Source: Nocardia macrotermitis (GTDB lineage: Bacteria; Actinomycetota; Actinomycetes; Mycobacteriales; Mycobacteriaceae). Taken from it: a DNA stretch of 64,000 nucleotides. The DNA lies in the NCBI RefSeq assembly GCF_009604405.1, contig NZ_WEGK01000008.1:1-64000 (forward strand), in the 5' to 3' direction. How positions within the stretch are numbered: the stretch's first letter is position 1; each line of letters opens with the position of its first letter. The notes under the pieces were generated by a model. That model searched no databases. It had not been told where the DNA came from and saw nothing but the letters and a program-made list of their open reading frames with translations. The translations under genes were made by a program, and so were the position numbers. Shown in pieces: positions 41,966 through 51,043 of this stretch.

Positions 41966-44250
41966 TCGCCCGCGCCGGTGCCGATCTCGTGACCGAGTCC
42001 GGCAGCCAGTTTGCGCAGCAGATCCACCGCGGCGTCGGCGATCACGGTGCCGGGCGCGAAGATCGCCGCCGCACCCGCCGCGTACAGCTCGTCGAAGTCG
42101 CCGGGCGGGATGACACCGCCCACCACGACCATGATGTCGGGACGCCCGACATCGGCCAGCGCCTGCCGCAGGGCGGGCACCAGCGTGAGGTGACCGGCCG
42201 CGAGCGAGGACACGCCGACGACGTGCACGTCGTTGTCCGCGGCCTGCTGCGCCACCTCTTCGGGGGTCTGGAACAGCGGGCCCACGTCGACGTCCATGCC
42301 CAGATCGGCGAAGGCCGTGGCGATCACCTTCTGGCCGCGGTCGTGCCCGTCCTGGCCCATCTTGCAGACCAGGATGCGGGGACGGCGGCCCTCGGCGGCG
42401 GCGAACTCCTCCACCAGTGCCATGGCCTGGCTGATATTGGTCACCTTCCCGGCCTCCTCGCGGTAGACACCCGAGAGCGTGCGGATCTCGGCCTGGTGAC
42501 GGCCGTAGACCTTCTCCAGCGCGTCGGAGATCTCCCCGACGGTCGCCTTCGCGCGCGCCGCGTCGATCGCCAGCGCCAGCAGGTTGTTGTCCATCCCGCC
42601 TTCGGCTGTGGCTACTGGGTCGCTCCGCAAGCTCCGCTCCCACGATGCGGCCCTGGTCAATTCGGCCAGCGCGCGCTCGACCTCACCCGAGTCGCGTTCG
42701 GCGCGCAGACGACGCAGCTTCTCGTTCTGCTCGGCGCGCACCCGGGAGTTCTCGACCTTGAGCACCTCGATCGGGGTGTCCTCGGTGACCTGGTACTTGT
42801 TGACGCCGATCACCGGCTGCTGGCCGGTGTCGATGCGCGCCTGCGTGCGGGCGGCGGCCTCTTCGATGCGCAGTTTCGGAATACCCTCCGAAATCGCCTG
42901 TGCCATACCGCCGTGCGCCTGCACCTCGGCGATGTGGGCGCGGGCCCGCTCGGCGAGCTGGTGGGTCAGCCACTCGACGTAGTACGAGCCGCCCCACGGG
43001 TCGGCGGGCCGGGTGGTGTTGGACTCCTGCTGGATCAGCAGCTGGGTGTTGCGGGCGATGCGGGCGGAGAAGTCCGTCGGCAGCGCGAGGGCCTCGTCCA
43101 GGGCGTTGGTGTGCAGCGACTGGGTGTGCCCCTGGGTGGCGGCCATCGCCTCCACGCAGGTACGCGCGACGTTGTTGAACACGTCCTGCGCGGTCAACGA
43201 CCAGCCCGAGGTCTGCGAATGTGTACGCAGCGCAAGGGATTTGGTGTTCTTCGGCTCGAACTGCGCAACCAGCTCGCTCCACAGCAGCCGGCCCGCGCGC
43301 ATCTTGGCGACTTCCATGAAGAAGTTCATGCCGATGGCCCAGAAGAACGACAGCCGCGGCGCGAACTTGTCGACCTCCATACCCGCCTCGATACCGGCCT
43401 TGATGTACTCCACGCCGTCGGCGAGGGTGTACGCCAGCTCCAAATCGGCTGTGGCCCCGGCCTCCTGGATGTGGTAGCCGGAGATCGAGATGGAGTTGAA
43501 CTTCGGCATCTTCGCGCTGGTGTAGGCGAAGATGTCGGAGATGATCCGCATGGAGGGCTTGGGCGGATAGATGTAGGTGTTGCGGACCATGAACTCCTTC
43601 AGAATGTCGTTCTGAATGGTTCCGGCCAGCTGCTCGGGCTTGACGCCCTGCTCCTCGGCGGCCACGACGTACAGCGCCAGGATCGGCAGCACCGCGCCGT
43701 TCATGGTCATCGACACCGAAACCTGGTCCAGCGGAATGGAATCGAACAGCTCCCGCATGTCCAGGATGGAGTCGATCGCCACACCGGCCATGCCGACGTC
43801 ACCGGTCACGCGCGGGTGATCGGAGTCGTAGCCGCGGTGCGTGGCCAGGTCGAACGCGACCGACAGGCCCTTCTGACCGGCTTGCAGGTTGCGGCGGTAG
43901 AAGGCGTTGGAGTCCGCGGCGGTGGAGAAACCCGCGTACTGGCGGATGGTCCACGGCTGGTTCACGTACATCGTCGGGTACGGGCCACGCACGAACGGGG
44001 CCACGCCAGGCACACTGTCCAGCGGATACCCTTCCGCGACAACACGATCCCGGTCCGCGCGGGTGAATACCGGCGGCACGTCGATACCCTCGGGCGTGGC
44101 CCACACCAGCTCTTCGGGGGTGCTCTGGTTGGCCTCGGCGGACGCGCGCACGAACTCGCGCACCTGCTCCTCGCCGACCTGCGCCGCACCCGGTTCGCCG
44201 CCGGTCAGCGGCACCTCGGCGAAACTGCCGATCACGTCGTTCTCACTCAT
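41962..44250 (-). CDS. mutB: methylmalonyl-CoA mutase, large (alpha) subunit
   Basis: A 762-residue adenosylcobalamin-dependent mutase that converts methylmalonyl-CoA to succinyl-CoA (propionate, branched-chain and cholesterol side-chain catabolism). The TIM-barrel substrate domain includes FDLATHRGYDSDHPRV and RNTQLLIQQESN. The C-terminal cobalamin domain has DGHDRG at 634-639 with axial His636, SLAAGHL and VVVGGVIPPGD. Between barrel and cobalamin domain, residues 537-545 (WERSLRSDP) are encoded by a 27-bp repeat-like insert that breaks a region otherwise continuing into GGMDNNLL. It follows mutA by 3 bp and overlaps meaB. Confidence 0.96.
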   Translation of the reverse strand: MSENDVIGSFAEVPLTGGEPGAAQVGEEQVREFVRASAEANQSTPEELVWATPEGIDVPPVFTRADRDRVVAEGYPLDSVPGVAPFVRGPYPTMYVNQPWTIRQYAGFSTAADSNAFYRRNLQAGQKGLSVAFDLATHRGYDSDHPRVTGDVGMAGVAIDSILDMRELFDSIPLDQVSVSMTMNGAVLPILALYVVAAEEQGVKPEQLAGTIQNDILKEFMVRNTYIYPPKPSMRIISDIFAYTSAKMPKFNSISISGYHIQEAGATADLELAYTLADGVEYIKAGIEAGMEVDKFAPRLSFFWAIGMNFFMEVAKMRAGRLLWSELVAQFEPKNTKSLALRTHSQTSGWSLTAQDVFNNVARTCVEAMAATQGHTQSLHTNALDEALALPTDFSARIARNTQLLIQQESNTTRPADPWGGSYYVEWLTHQLAERARAHIAEVQAHGGMAQAISEGIPKLRIEEAAARTQARIDTGQQPVIGVNKYQVTEDTPIEVLKVENSRVRAEQNEKLRRLRAERDSGEVERALAELTRAASWERSLRSDPVATAEGGMDNNLLALAIDAARAKATVGEISDALEKVYGRHQAEIRTLSGVYREEAGKVTNISQAMALVEEFAAAEGRRPRILVCKMGQDGHDRGQKVIATAFADLGMDVDVGPLFQTPEEVAQQAADNDVHVVGVSSLAAGHLTLVPALRQALADVGRPDIMVVVGGVIPPGDFDELYAAGAAAIFAPGTVIADAAVDLLRKLAAGLGHEIGTGAGE
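42616..42642 (-). repeat. in-frame repeat-like insert within mutB
   Basis: On the minus strand this 27-bp block reads TGGGAGCGGAGCTTGCGGAG followed by CGACCCA. It has two GCGGAGC units two bases apart and TGGG/CCCA ends, and adds nine codons to mutB without changing frame. A related GGAGCGAAGCGGAGG stretch precedes ligC at 29033. It looks like a small mobile or recombinational repeat tolerated in a linker. Confidence 0.45.
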
Positions 44251-44253
44251 CCT

Positions 44254-46113
44254 CTAGGCTCCCAGCTTCTCCAGCAGGCCGGACAGGGCCGCGACCGCGT
44301 CCATCCGGGCGGTGAGGAATCCGTCCGGTCGTTGCGCGTCGGGCAGGTCGGCGACGGCCTTCTCCGGACCGGCCAGCAGCACGGTGGTCACACCCGCCGC
44401 ACGCAACTGCGTCACCGCGGCGCCGGCCTCGCTGCCGTAGCGGCCGTCGGTGCCGCACAGGACCGCGACCTTCGCACCGGATTCGGTTGCGGCGGTACCG
44501 ATCTCGGACAGTTCCAGCGCACCTGGGCTGTTCGTCTCGATGCCGCCGGAGGCCAGCACGTTGGCGGTGAAGGTGACGCGGACGTTGTGTTCGGCCACCG
44601 GTCCCAGCGGGATCAGCACCGCCTTCGGGCGCTCGCCGTGGGCGGCGAGGTACGCGTCCGAGCGATTGCGCAACGCCTCGAACGCCGCGCCGTAACGGGC
44701 CACGCTCGCGGGTTCGCGGGCGGCCTCGGACAGCGGGGTCTCGGCCAGGTTCGGGAATTCGTTGACGCCGGTCACCGACGTCTTGCGGTGTGCCACGTCG
44801 CGATCGCGCTGCGCACGGGTCTGCGCGACCCGCTCGGCCAGCAGACCCGAATCCAGCGCGGCCCGGAAGCCACCCGCCGCCTCGAGCTCCTGCATGAACT
44901 CCCACGCCTTGGCGGCCAGCGCGTCGGTCAGGCTCTCCACGTACCAGGACCCGGCACCCGGATCCTGCACGTGACCCAGATGCGATTCCTCGAGCAGCAG
45001 CAACTGGGTATTACGAGCCATGCGCTGCGAGAACGCCTGGGACACATCGAGTTCCCCGGCGGGCAGCGCGGAGTCGAAAGGCAGCACCGTGACCTGATCC
45101 GCGCCGCCGACGCCCGCGCCGAACGCGGCCAGCGTGGTGCGCAGCATGTTCACCCACGGATCGCGCTGGGTCATCATCGGGGCCGAGGTGACCGCCCACT
45201 GCGGGGCGTTACCGGCCTCGGGCGCGCCGAGCTGTTCGGCGACGCGGGCCCACAACCGCCGCGCGGCACGGAATTTCGCGATCGTGCCGAACTGGTCGTC
45301 GGTGGCGGCGAAGCGGAACACCAACTGGCCCAACGCATCCGCCACACCCACACCCGCGCCGGTGAGCGCGCGCAGGTACTCCAGGCCCGCGGCCACCGCC
45401 GCACCGAGTTCCTGCGCGTCGGAGGCTCCGGCATTGTGCACCGCGACACCGCAGACGGTCAGCGCCCGGATCGTCTCGGGACGCGCGACGGCCTGCTGCG
45501 CGAGCGCCACCGCGGTATCCAGATCGGCGTGCGTGATGCCGTTGAATTGGCTGGTCAGCGGGCTCACACCCAGCGAGACCCGGATGTCGGCGGGCTCGGC
45601 GGCCTGATAGCCGTCCAGGATCGAGAACAAGTGCGCGGTCGCGGCGCTCGCATCGGCTCCCGCGTCCAGGGCCAGCGGGGCGAGGTCGAACAGCAGACCG
45701 CGCAGGGCCACCGGCAGATCCGCGACCGGAACGCCGCGTTCGCCGACGCCCAGCCACACCGAACTGACGCCGTTGTCCAGCGCCGCGAGGATCTCCTCGT
45801 TCACCGCGGCGGCGTCCGAACCGTCGAAACGGGCGGTCACATGCCAGCCGCGCTGCACGTCGCGGGTCGCGTCGGTACCGCGGACGAAGGGGAATTCACC
45901 GGGCAGCGGCGGCTCGGGGAGTTCGTCGCGACGAGTGTAGAGCGGGGCGATCGTGAGCCCGTCGTAGGTGGACACGTCCAGCAGGCGCTCCGGCTCGTCG
46001 CCGAGTTCGGCGGCCTCGACCTTGCGCGTCTTGGCCAGCACCCCGGCCACACCCTTGCGCCACGCGGCATAACCGGGAACCGGTTCCGCGCCGGGATCCG
46101 CACCAATCGGCAT
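44254..46113 (-). CDS. mutA: methylmalonyl-CoA mutase, small (beta) subunit
   Basis: A 619-residue mutase small subunit. It keeps the barrel fold (GVSPLTSQFNGITHADLD, LPFDSALPAGELDVSQAFSQ, RMARNTQLLLLEESHLGHVQDP) but the C-terminal cobalamin-like domain has lost the DGHDRG motif, as expected for the non-catalytic subunit. ATG 46113 is chosen from the AGAGG upstream and the loss of coding sense before it. It heads the mutA-mutB-meaB operon. A short GCACAC/GTGTGC inverted repeat (46199-46214) lies upstream and could be a regulatory site. Confidence 0.93.
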   Translation of the reverse strand: MPIGADPGAEPVPGYAAWRKGVAGVLAKTRKVEAAELGDEPERLLDVSTYDGLTIAPLYTRRDELPEPPLPGEFPFVRGTDATRDVQRGWHVTARFDGSDAAAVNEEILAALDNGVSSVWLGVGERGVPVADLPVALRGLLFDLAPLALDAGADASAATAHLFSILDGYQAAEPADIRVSLGVSPLTSQFNGITHADLDTAVALAQQAVARPETIRALTVCGVAVHNAGASDAQELGAAVAAGLEYLRALTGAGVGVADALGQLVFRFAATDDQFGTIAKFRAARRLWARVAEQLGAPEAGNAPQWAVTSAPMMTQRDPWVNMLRTTLAAFGAGVGGADQVTVLPFDSALPAGELDVSQAFSQRMARNTQLLLLEESHLGHVQDPGAGSWYVESLTDALAAKAWEFMQELEAAGGFRAALDSGLLAERVAQTRAQRDRDVAHRKTSVTGVNEFPNLAETPLSEAAREPASVARYGAAFEALRNRSDAYLAAHGERPKAVLIPLGPVAEHNVRVTFTANVLASGGIETNSPGALELSEIGTAATESGAKVAVLCGTDGRYGSEAGAAVTQLRAAGVTTVLLAGPEKAVADLPDAQRPDGFLTARMDAVAALSGLLEKLGA

Positions 46114-46198
46114 CGCTGCTGTACCTCTTCCACTCCAGTCCGACACTTCTACCTGTACCGGACACCGGGATCGGCAACCAACTCTTCGCACCACCTTC

Positions 46199-46214
46199 GC
46201 ACACGGCTGTGTGC
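46199..46214. promoter_or_regulatory. short palindrome upstream of mutA
   Basis: GCACAC (46199-46204), GGCT, GTGTGC (46209-46214): a perfect 6-bp inverted repeat 85 bp upstream of the mutA start and 120 bp upstream of the VTT gene on the other strand. It could be an operator for either; no regulator is identified. Confidence 0.25.
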
Positions 46215-46336
46215 CTCGTTCGCAGCGGTCCACCTGGGTTTTCGGCGGGGCTCGCGGTCACCCGCCGAGCAGAAGTTCGCCCGTCGTTCGACCGGCCGTT
46301 CGATTGCCCCGGCGGGCGGGCCGGTACCCTGGCTCG

Positions 46337-47008
46337 GTGCTGAGCAGACTCCGCAATCCGCGCGTCATCGCGCTGCTGGCGCTCTGCGGCGTGCTGGTCG
46401 CGGTGGCCCTGCTGGCGCCGCATCCCGCGCCGCAGCAGATCCGCGACTGGGCGCATTCGGTCGGGCCGCTGTTCCCGATCGTGTTCTTCGTCATACACGC
46501 GGTCGTCTGCGTCGCGCCGTTCCCGCGCACGGTGTTCACGCTCAGCGCCGGATTGCTGTTCGGCCCGGTGCTCGGGGTGGGGATCGCGATCGGCGCGACC
46601 ACGCTCAGCGCCGTCCTGGCATTACTTCTGGTGCGTGCGCTGGACCGTGATCAAGTCGCCTCGCGACTGAAGCATCCCGCCGTGCACGCCGTCGATCGCC
46701 GGTTGGCCAAGCGGGGCTGGCTGGCCGTCGGCTCGCTCCGGTTGATCGCACCGGTCCCGTTCTCGGTGGTCAACTACTGCGCCGGACTCTCCTCGGTGCG
46801 GTTGCCGCCCTACCTGCTGGCCACCCTGATCGGCAGCCTCCCGGGCACCGTCGGCACGGTGGTACTGGGCGACGCGCTGACCGGTCGCACGAATCCCGCG
46901 CTGCTCGCGCTGTCGGGAGCCTGCATCGCCGTCGGCGTCATCGGGCTGGTCGTCGATGCGCGGTGGGGTGCCGATGAATTCGCCGAACCCCACACATCCG
47001 GCCGCTGA
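46337..47008 (+). CDS. VTT (TVP38/TMEM64, DedA-like) membrane protein
   Basis: A 223-residue membrane protein of the VTT superfamily. Five or six hydrophobic segments are seen, with the domain core APFPRTVFTLSAGLLFGPVLG and a later GSLRLIAPVPFSVVNYCAG, where the proline-rich re-entrant loops lie. Some VTT proteins move lipid carriers or phospholipids between leaflets; the substrate here is unknown. GTG 46337 begins the first hydrophobic helix with a short basic tail; the longer upstream frame lacks coding sense. Divergent from mutA. Confidence 0.82.
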   Translation: MLSRLRNPRVIALLALCGVLVAVALLAPHPAPQQIRDWAHSVGPLFPIVFFVIHAVVCVAPFPRTVFTLSAGLLFGPVLGVGIAIGATTLSAVLALLLVRALDRDQVASRLKHPAVHAVDRRLAKRGWLAVGSLRLIAPVPFSVVNYCAGLSSVRLPPYLLATLIGSLPGTVGTVVLGDALTGRTNPALLALSGACIAVGVIGLVVDARWGADEFAEPHTSGR

Positions 47009-47055
47009 CCGGGCATACTCTGGCGTCGCGAACAGGACATCCGGAGAGGGGCAGC

Positions 47056-47892
47056 ATGCCGGACGGCGACATCGACGGCCGCCTGCCGACCACGATCGAC
47101 ACCACTGTGGCGCACGAGGCGCGCGTCTACGACTACTGGCTCGGCGGCATCGATAACTATCCCGCCGACCGCACCCTCGGCGACGAGATCGCCGCGCACA
47201 TTCCCGGCATCCGCAGCATGGCGCGGGCCAACCGGGTCTTCCTCGGACGCACTGTGCGGTACGCGATCACCGAACTGGGCATCACCCAATTCCTCGACAT
47301 CGGCACCGGCCTGCCCACCGCGCGCAACACCCATCAGGTGGCGCAGGAGATCGATCCGGCCGCGCGCATCGTCTACGTGGACAAGGATCCGCTCGTACTG
47401 GCGCACGCCCGCGCGCTGATGAGGGGCACGCCCGAGGGCCGGACCGCCTTCATCCACGCCGATCTGCGCGATCCGGCGTCGATCCTGCGCGACCCGCGCT
47501 GCACCGAAACCCTGGATCCCGACCGCCCGATCGCGCTCATGTTGATCTCGGTGCTGATGTACTTCCACGACGCGGACGGCCTGCACGAGATCGTCGCGCG
47601 GCTGCTGGACGGTCTGCCGCCGGGCAGTTCGCTGGCGATCAGTCATTTCACCGGTGATTTCAACAACTCCGGTGCCGCGCAGGCGGCCGAAGCCGCAGAT
47701 CGGGCCGGCCTGACCCTCGTCCCGCGCAACCGCTCCCAGGTCGAAAAGCTGTTCGCCGGAACCGATCTCGTGCCGCCGGGAGTCGCCACGCTGGAGGACT
47801 GGCATCCGGCGCTCGGCGAGAACCTCCCGCACGAGACCGACCCGCACGTGGGTCCGGCCTGGGCCTGGGCGGGAATGGGGCGCAAACCCTGA
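47056..47892 (+). CDS. DUF574 SAM-dependent methyltransferase
   Basis: A 278-residue protein of the DUF574 family, abundant in Nocardia and Streptomyces. It shows ARVYDYWLGGIDNYPADR at residues 22-40 and the SAM-binding FLDIGTGLPTARNTHQVAQ near 90, then VYVDKDPLVLAHARAL. The substrate of these enzymes is unknown. It begins at ATG 47056 after GGAGAGGGGC. The kinase gene lies 41 bp downstream on the same strand. Confidence 0.88.
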   Translation: MPDGDIDGRLPTTIDTTVAHEARVYDYWLGGIDNYPADRTLGDEIAAHIPGIRSMARANRVFLGRTVRYAITELGITQFLDIGTGLPTARNTHQVAQEIDPAARIVYVDKDPLVLAHARALMRGTPEGRTAFIHADLRDPASILRDPRCTETLDPDRPIALMLISVLMYFHDADGLHEIVARLLDGLPPGSSLAISHFTGDFNNSGAAQAAEAADRAGLTLVPRNRSQVEKLFAGTDLVPPGVATLEDWHPALGENLPHETDPHVGPAWAWAGMGRKP

Positions 47893-47933
47893 GCGATCTT
47901 CACCGGGAAATCGGACAGCGGCGGTTCTAAGCT

Positions 47934-48851
47934 GTGCCGGTGTTGTTCAGCGCGGGAGACCGGTTCGCGGGGTTCGTCATTCGGACGCCCCTGGGCCTCG
48001 GCGGCAGTAGTGAGGTTTATCTGGCCGAGGACGGGCAGGGACCGGTCGCGCTGAAGATCATGAATTCCGCCGCGAGTCGTTCGGCCGCGGCGCGAACGCG
48101 ATTCGTGCACGAATTCGAGATCGCGGTGAAACTGCATCATCCCAATATCGTGCAGATGTTCGCGCACGGTGAATTCGACGGCCGACTGTGGTCCTCGCAC
48201 GAATACATCGACGGCACCGCCGCACACGGTCCGGCGCCGCGCGCCGATCCGGATCCCGCGCTGGTCGTGGCGATCCTCACCGCGATCGCCCACGCGCTGG
48301 ACTATGCGCACGTGCAAGGGGTGCTGCATCTGGATGTGAAACCGCCGAACATGTTGCTGAGCAGACTGGAACCGGCGACCGCGGCCGAATCGCGGGCGTT
48401 GTCGGAAGGCGGTGCGTTCGCGCCCGATCCGAACACCGTGGCACGGGTGAAACTCTCCGATTTCGGCACCGCCCGCCGGATCGACGGATCCGGTCCGCAG
48501 TTGACGCCCGAGGGATTCATCGTGGGCTCACTCCCCTATGCCGCGCCGGAATTACTGTGCGGCGGAACACTTCTCCCGGCGACCGACCAGTACGCGCTGG
48601 CATGTTCGGCCGCGGAATTGCTCACCGGGCAGACGCCGTTCCCGGTGATGAACCGGGTCCGGCTGGCCGACGCGCAGATGTCCGCCGAACCGCCCGACAT
48701 CTCCCGGCGTCGCCCGTGGATTCCGGGCGCGGTCGGTTCGATTCTGCGCAAATGTCTGGCGAAGGATCCGGCGCGGCGGTACGGCACCTGCGCCGAGCCG
48801 ATCCGGATGATCGCCCGCGCGCTGCGTGACATCGATCCGGCCGATTGCTGA
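47934..48851 (+). CDS. soluble serine/threonine protein kinase
   Basis: A 305-residue Hanks-type kinase domain. The glycine loop is LGLGGSSEVYL (residues 20-30), the ATP lysine Lys41 in VALKIM, the catalytic loop HLDVKPPN with Asp134 (HLD instead of HRD) and the DFG at 176-178. A 25-residue insertion separates the catalytic loop from DFG (residues 140-172). There is no membrane segment or sensor domain, unlike most actinobacterial Pkn proteins. It starts at GTG 47934 and may be co-transcribed with the DUF574 gene. Targets unknown. Confidence 0.88.
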   Translation: MPVLFSAGDRFAGFVIRTPLGLGGSSEVYLAEDGQGPVALKIMNSAASRSAAARTRFVHEFEIAVKLHHPNIVQMFAHGEFDGRLWSSHEYIDGTAAHGPAPRADPDPALVVAILTAIAHALDYAHVQGVLHLDVKPPNMLLSRLEPATAAESRALSEGGAFAPDPNTVARVKLSDFGTARRIDGSGPQLTPEGFIVGSLPYAAPELLCGGTLLPATDQYALACSAAELLTGQTPFPVMNRVRLADAQMSAEPPDISRRRPWIPGAVGSILRKCLAKDPARRYGTCAEPIRMIARALRDIDPADC

Positions 48852-48950
48852 GTCTCGCCGCCGGAGCCCAGCGAGAGGATAAGAGACTGGAAGTCTATGT
48901 ATCTCATCGCCTGACGTGCTACACATATCGCGAACGGCAAGGAGACCTCT

Positions 48951-50240
48951 GTGACACGTCGGCATCGACTGATCATCTGGGGCCCCGGCGATATGGGCGG
49001 GCGGGCGTTGCGCACAGCGCTGGAGTCACCCCGCTTCGAGGTCGTCGGGGTCAAGGTGTTCAGCCCACACAAGCACGGCCGCGACATCGGCGAACTGGCC
49101 GGACTACCGCCGGTCGGCGTCACCGCGACCACCTCGAAGGCGGAAATCCTTGCGCTGGAAGCGGATTGCGTGGTGCATACGCCCACCACGCCCGCGCTGG
49201 TGCAGGGCGCGGACACCGATGTGCTGGAGCTGCTGGAGTCGGGTAAGAACGTGGTGTCGGCGGCGTCGTACCACAACCCGGCCATGCCGACCTGGCTGTC
49301 CGAAACACGGTCTGCGCTGGAGGTGCTGCGCACGGTGGCGCGGATGCGCGTCACCGGTAACGCCCTCGGACCGCAGCTGCCCAAGGCGCTGGCCGCACTG
49401 AAAGCCGTTATGCGCGTGGTCGATTCGACGCCGGTCGGATTCGCCCGACCGACGCTGGACAAACTCGCCGGACCACTGGTGGATCGAGCGATCCCGCGCC
49501 GGGCCTCGGGCGAGCGACTCCAGGCGGCCTGCCTGCGCGGCGGGGTCTCACTGCACGGCACCGGCCTGCATCCGGGGCTCATGGTCGAACAACTGCTGTT
49601 GCGCGTGGCCGGGTTGCTGGACGAGGTGCGTGAGGTGCGGTTCCTGGAAGTCGGCGATCTGTCGGCGGCGCCGGACGGCATGTGGGGCGGATTGGCCAGC
49701 CTCGGGTTCGGAATGCCTTTGAGCGCAGTCGATTCCGATCACGCCATCGCGTTGATGCAGCATTTCTATTTCGACGCGGTGCTCGCGAATGTGGGGCATG
49801 CGTTGTTCGGGGTGGACGCGGATCAGGTCCGGGTGGAACGGCACGTCTACCCGATTCCGGCGCGGGTGCGGGTGGAGGCGGGCGGCAGTGTGATCGAGCC
49901 CGGTTCGGTAGGGGCCATCCATATGAGTTATCGCGGGTACATCGGGGATCGGCTGTTCATGACCAATGCCGAATGCTGGCACGTCGGTGCGGGCAATGCG
50001 CATCTCGGCCCGGATCATCCGCGCAGCCTGGCCGGTGGACATGTGATCACGCTGGACGGCAGCCCGGCGCGGATCGAGCTGCGCAACGAGTTGGATGACG
50101 AGTCGTCCGAGGGTGACTGGTCCGCGGTCACCGATATCTCGGTCAAGGCCATGCTCGATGTCATCCCGGAGCTGTGTGCCGCGCCGCCCGGTGTGGCGAC
50201 GCCCGATCTGAGCCCTCGATTCCGTCTGGAGACAGTATGA
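48951..50240 (+). CDS. NAD(P)H-dependent amine dehydrogenase / DHDP reductase-like protein
   Basis: A 429-residue Rossmann-fold protein resembling dihydrodipicolinate reductases and 2,4-diaminopentanoate dehydrogenases. The nucleotide motif is WGPGDMGGRALRTALE at residues 10-25, followed by a VKVFSPHKHGRDIG specificity loop and the GTGLHPGLMVEQLLL substrate motif near 205. It starts at GTG 48951 with AAGGAGACC upstream. The stop overlaps the next gene (ATGA), and a saccharopine-dehydrogenase-like gene follows, suggesting a pathway acting on an imine or amino-keto compound. Confidence 0.75.
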   Translation: MTRRHRLIIWGPGDMGGRALRTALESPRFEVVGVKVFSPHKHGRDIGELAGLPPVGVTATTSKAEILALEADCVVHTPTTPALVQGADTDVLELLESGKNVVSAASYHNPAMPTWLSETRSALEVLRTVARMRVTGNALGPQLPKALAALKAVMRVVDSTPVGFARPTLDKLAGPLVDRAIPRRASGERLQAACLRGGVSLHGTGLHPGLMVEQLLLRVAGLLDEVREVRFLEVGDLSAAPDGMWGGLASLGFGMPLSAVDSDHAIALMQHFYFDAVLANVGHALFGVDADQVRVERHVYPIPARVRVEAGGSVIEPGSVGAIHMSYRGYIGDRLFMTNAECWHVGAGNAHLGPDHPRSLAGGHVITLDGSPARIELRNELDDESSEGDWSAVTDISVKAMLDVIPELCAAPPGVATPDLSPRFRLETV

Positions 50241-51010
50241 GTTCCGCGCTTCCGGTCGCGGTGGTGGGCGGGGGTTCGCTCGCCGAGCGGGTTGCCGCGC
50301 ATTCGGATGTTGTTGTCGTGGAAGCGTCTTCGGCCGCGGTTGTCGTGCATCTCGCCGCCGATGTCGACGAGATTCCCGCCCACCTGCGGGCGGGGCGCGA
50401 TGTCGTGACCGCGCTGCCGCTCGAGGCGTTGCCGCTGGCGGAGATTCGTGCGGCGTGCCGGGTCGGGTCGGCGACGTTACATGCCACCGGAGGTTTCCAG
50501 TCGGCGGTCGCGGCCCGGCTGACGCGATCGCTCGCGGCCGCGGCGCGGGAGATCACGCGGATCGAATTGGTCGAGGAGATCGACCTGCCCGAGGAGGGTC
50601 TGTATCCGTGGAATACGGTGCCCGACAGCGCATTACCGGACTTCTATTTCGCCGGTCTGCGGGTATTGGAGGACGCCGCGTTCGCCGAGGCGAGCACTGA
50701 AACGCCGATCGTGCACGCCGAGGAATCCGGCGCGGTGCATACTCTCGGTGAACGGGTCGCGTACCGCTCGATCCGCACCCACGGCATCGGGGACGTCCCG
50801 CTGCGTTACCGTCTGGTCACCACCACGACGGCCGGAACCGCAACGGCTACAGTCGATTTCCACCCCACCGAGCAACTCCATCCGGCCGAGCACCTCACCC
50901 TCGTGGAGTTGACGAAGGCCCTGCGTCCGATCCACGCGAGCGAACCCGGCACAGCGCTGCGTGATCTCGCGATCACCCACCTCGTGCCGGATGATCGACT
51001 ACCCCGGTAG
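50237..51010 (+). CDS. DHDP reductase-like partner protein
   Basis: A 257-residue protein whose layout follows the preceding gene: an N-terminal VAVVGGGSLAERVA dinucleotide motif, HATGGFQSAVAARL in the position of its GTGLHPGL motif, and a region EEIDLPEEGLYPWNT. It is shorter and poorly conserved, so it may be a diverged subunit or paralogue rather than an active enzyme. The ATG overlaps the preceding stop by four bases. The reductase-like gene and this one should be coupled; the next gene starts 33 bp later. Confidence 0.65.
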   Translation: MSSALPVAVVGGGSLAERVAAHSDVVVVEASSAAVVVHLAADVDEIPAHLRAGRDVVTALPLEALPLAEIRAACRVGSATLHATGGFQSAVAARLTRSLAAAAREITRIELVEEIDLPEEGLYPWNTVPDSALPDFYFAGLRVLEDAAFAEASTETPIVHAEESGAVHTLGERVAYRSIRTHGIGDVPLRYRLVTTTTAGTATATVDFHPTEQLHPAEHLTLVELTKALRPIHASEPGTALRDLAITHLVPDDRLPR

Positions 51011-51043
51011 CACCACCAGTAGAAAGGGACAGGTATCACGGCG

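Noticed and set aside
41920..46650. Very long plus-strand ORF of 1576 codons opposite meaB, mutB and mutA
   Set aside because: It is antisense to three clearly recognised genes and reads as Arg/Gly/His-rich shadow sequence, a common effect of high G+C codon bias.
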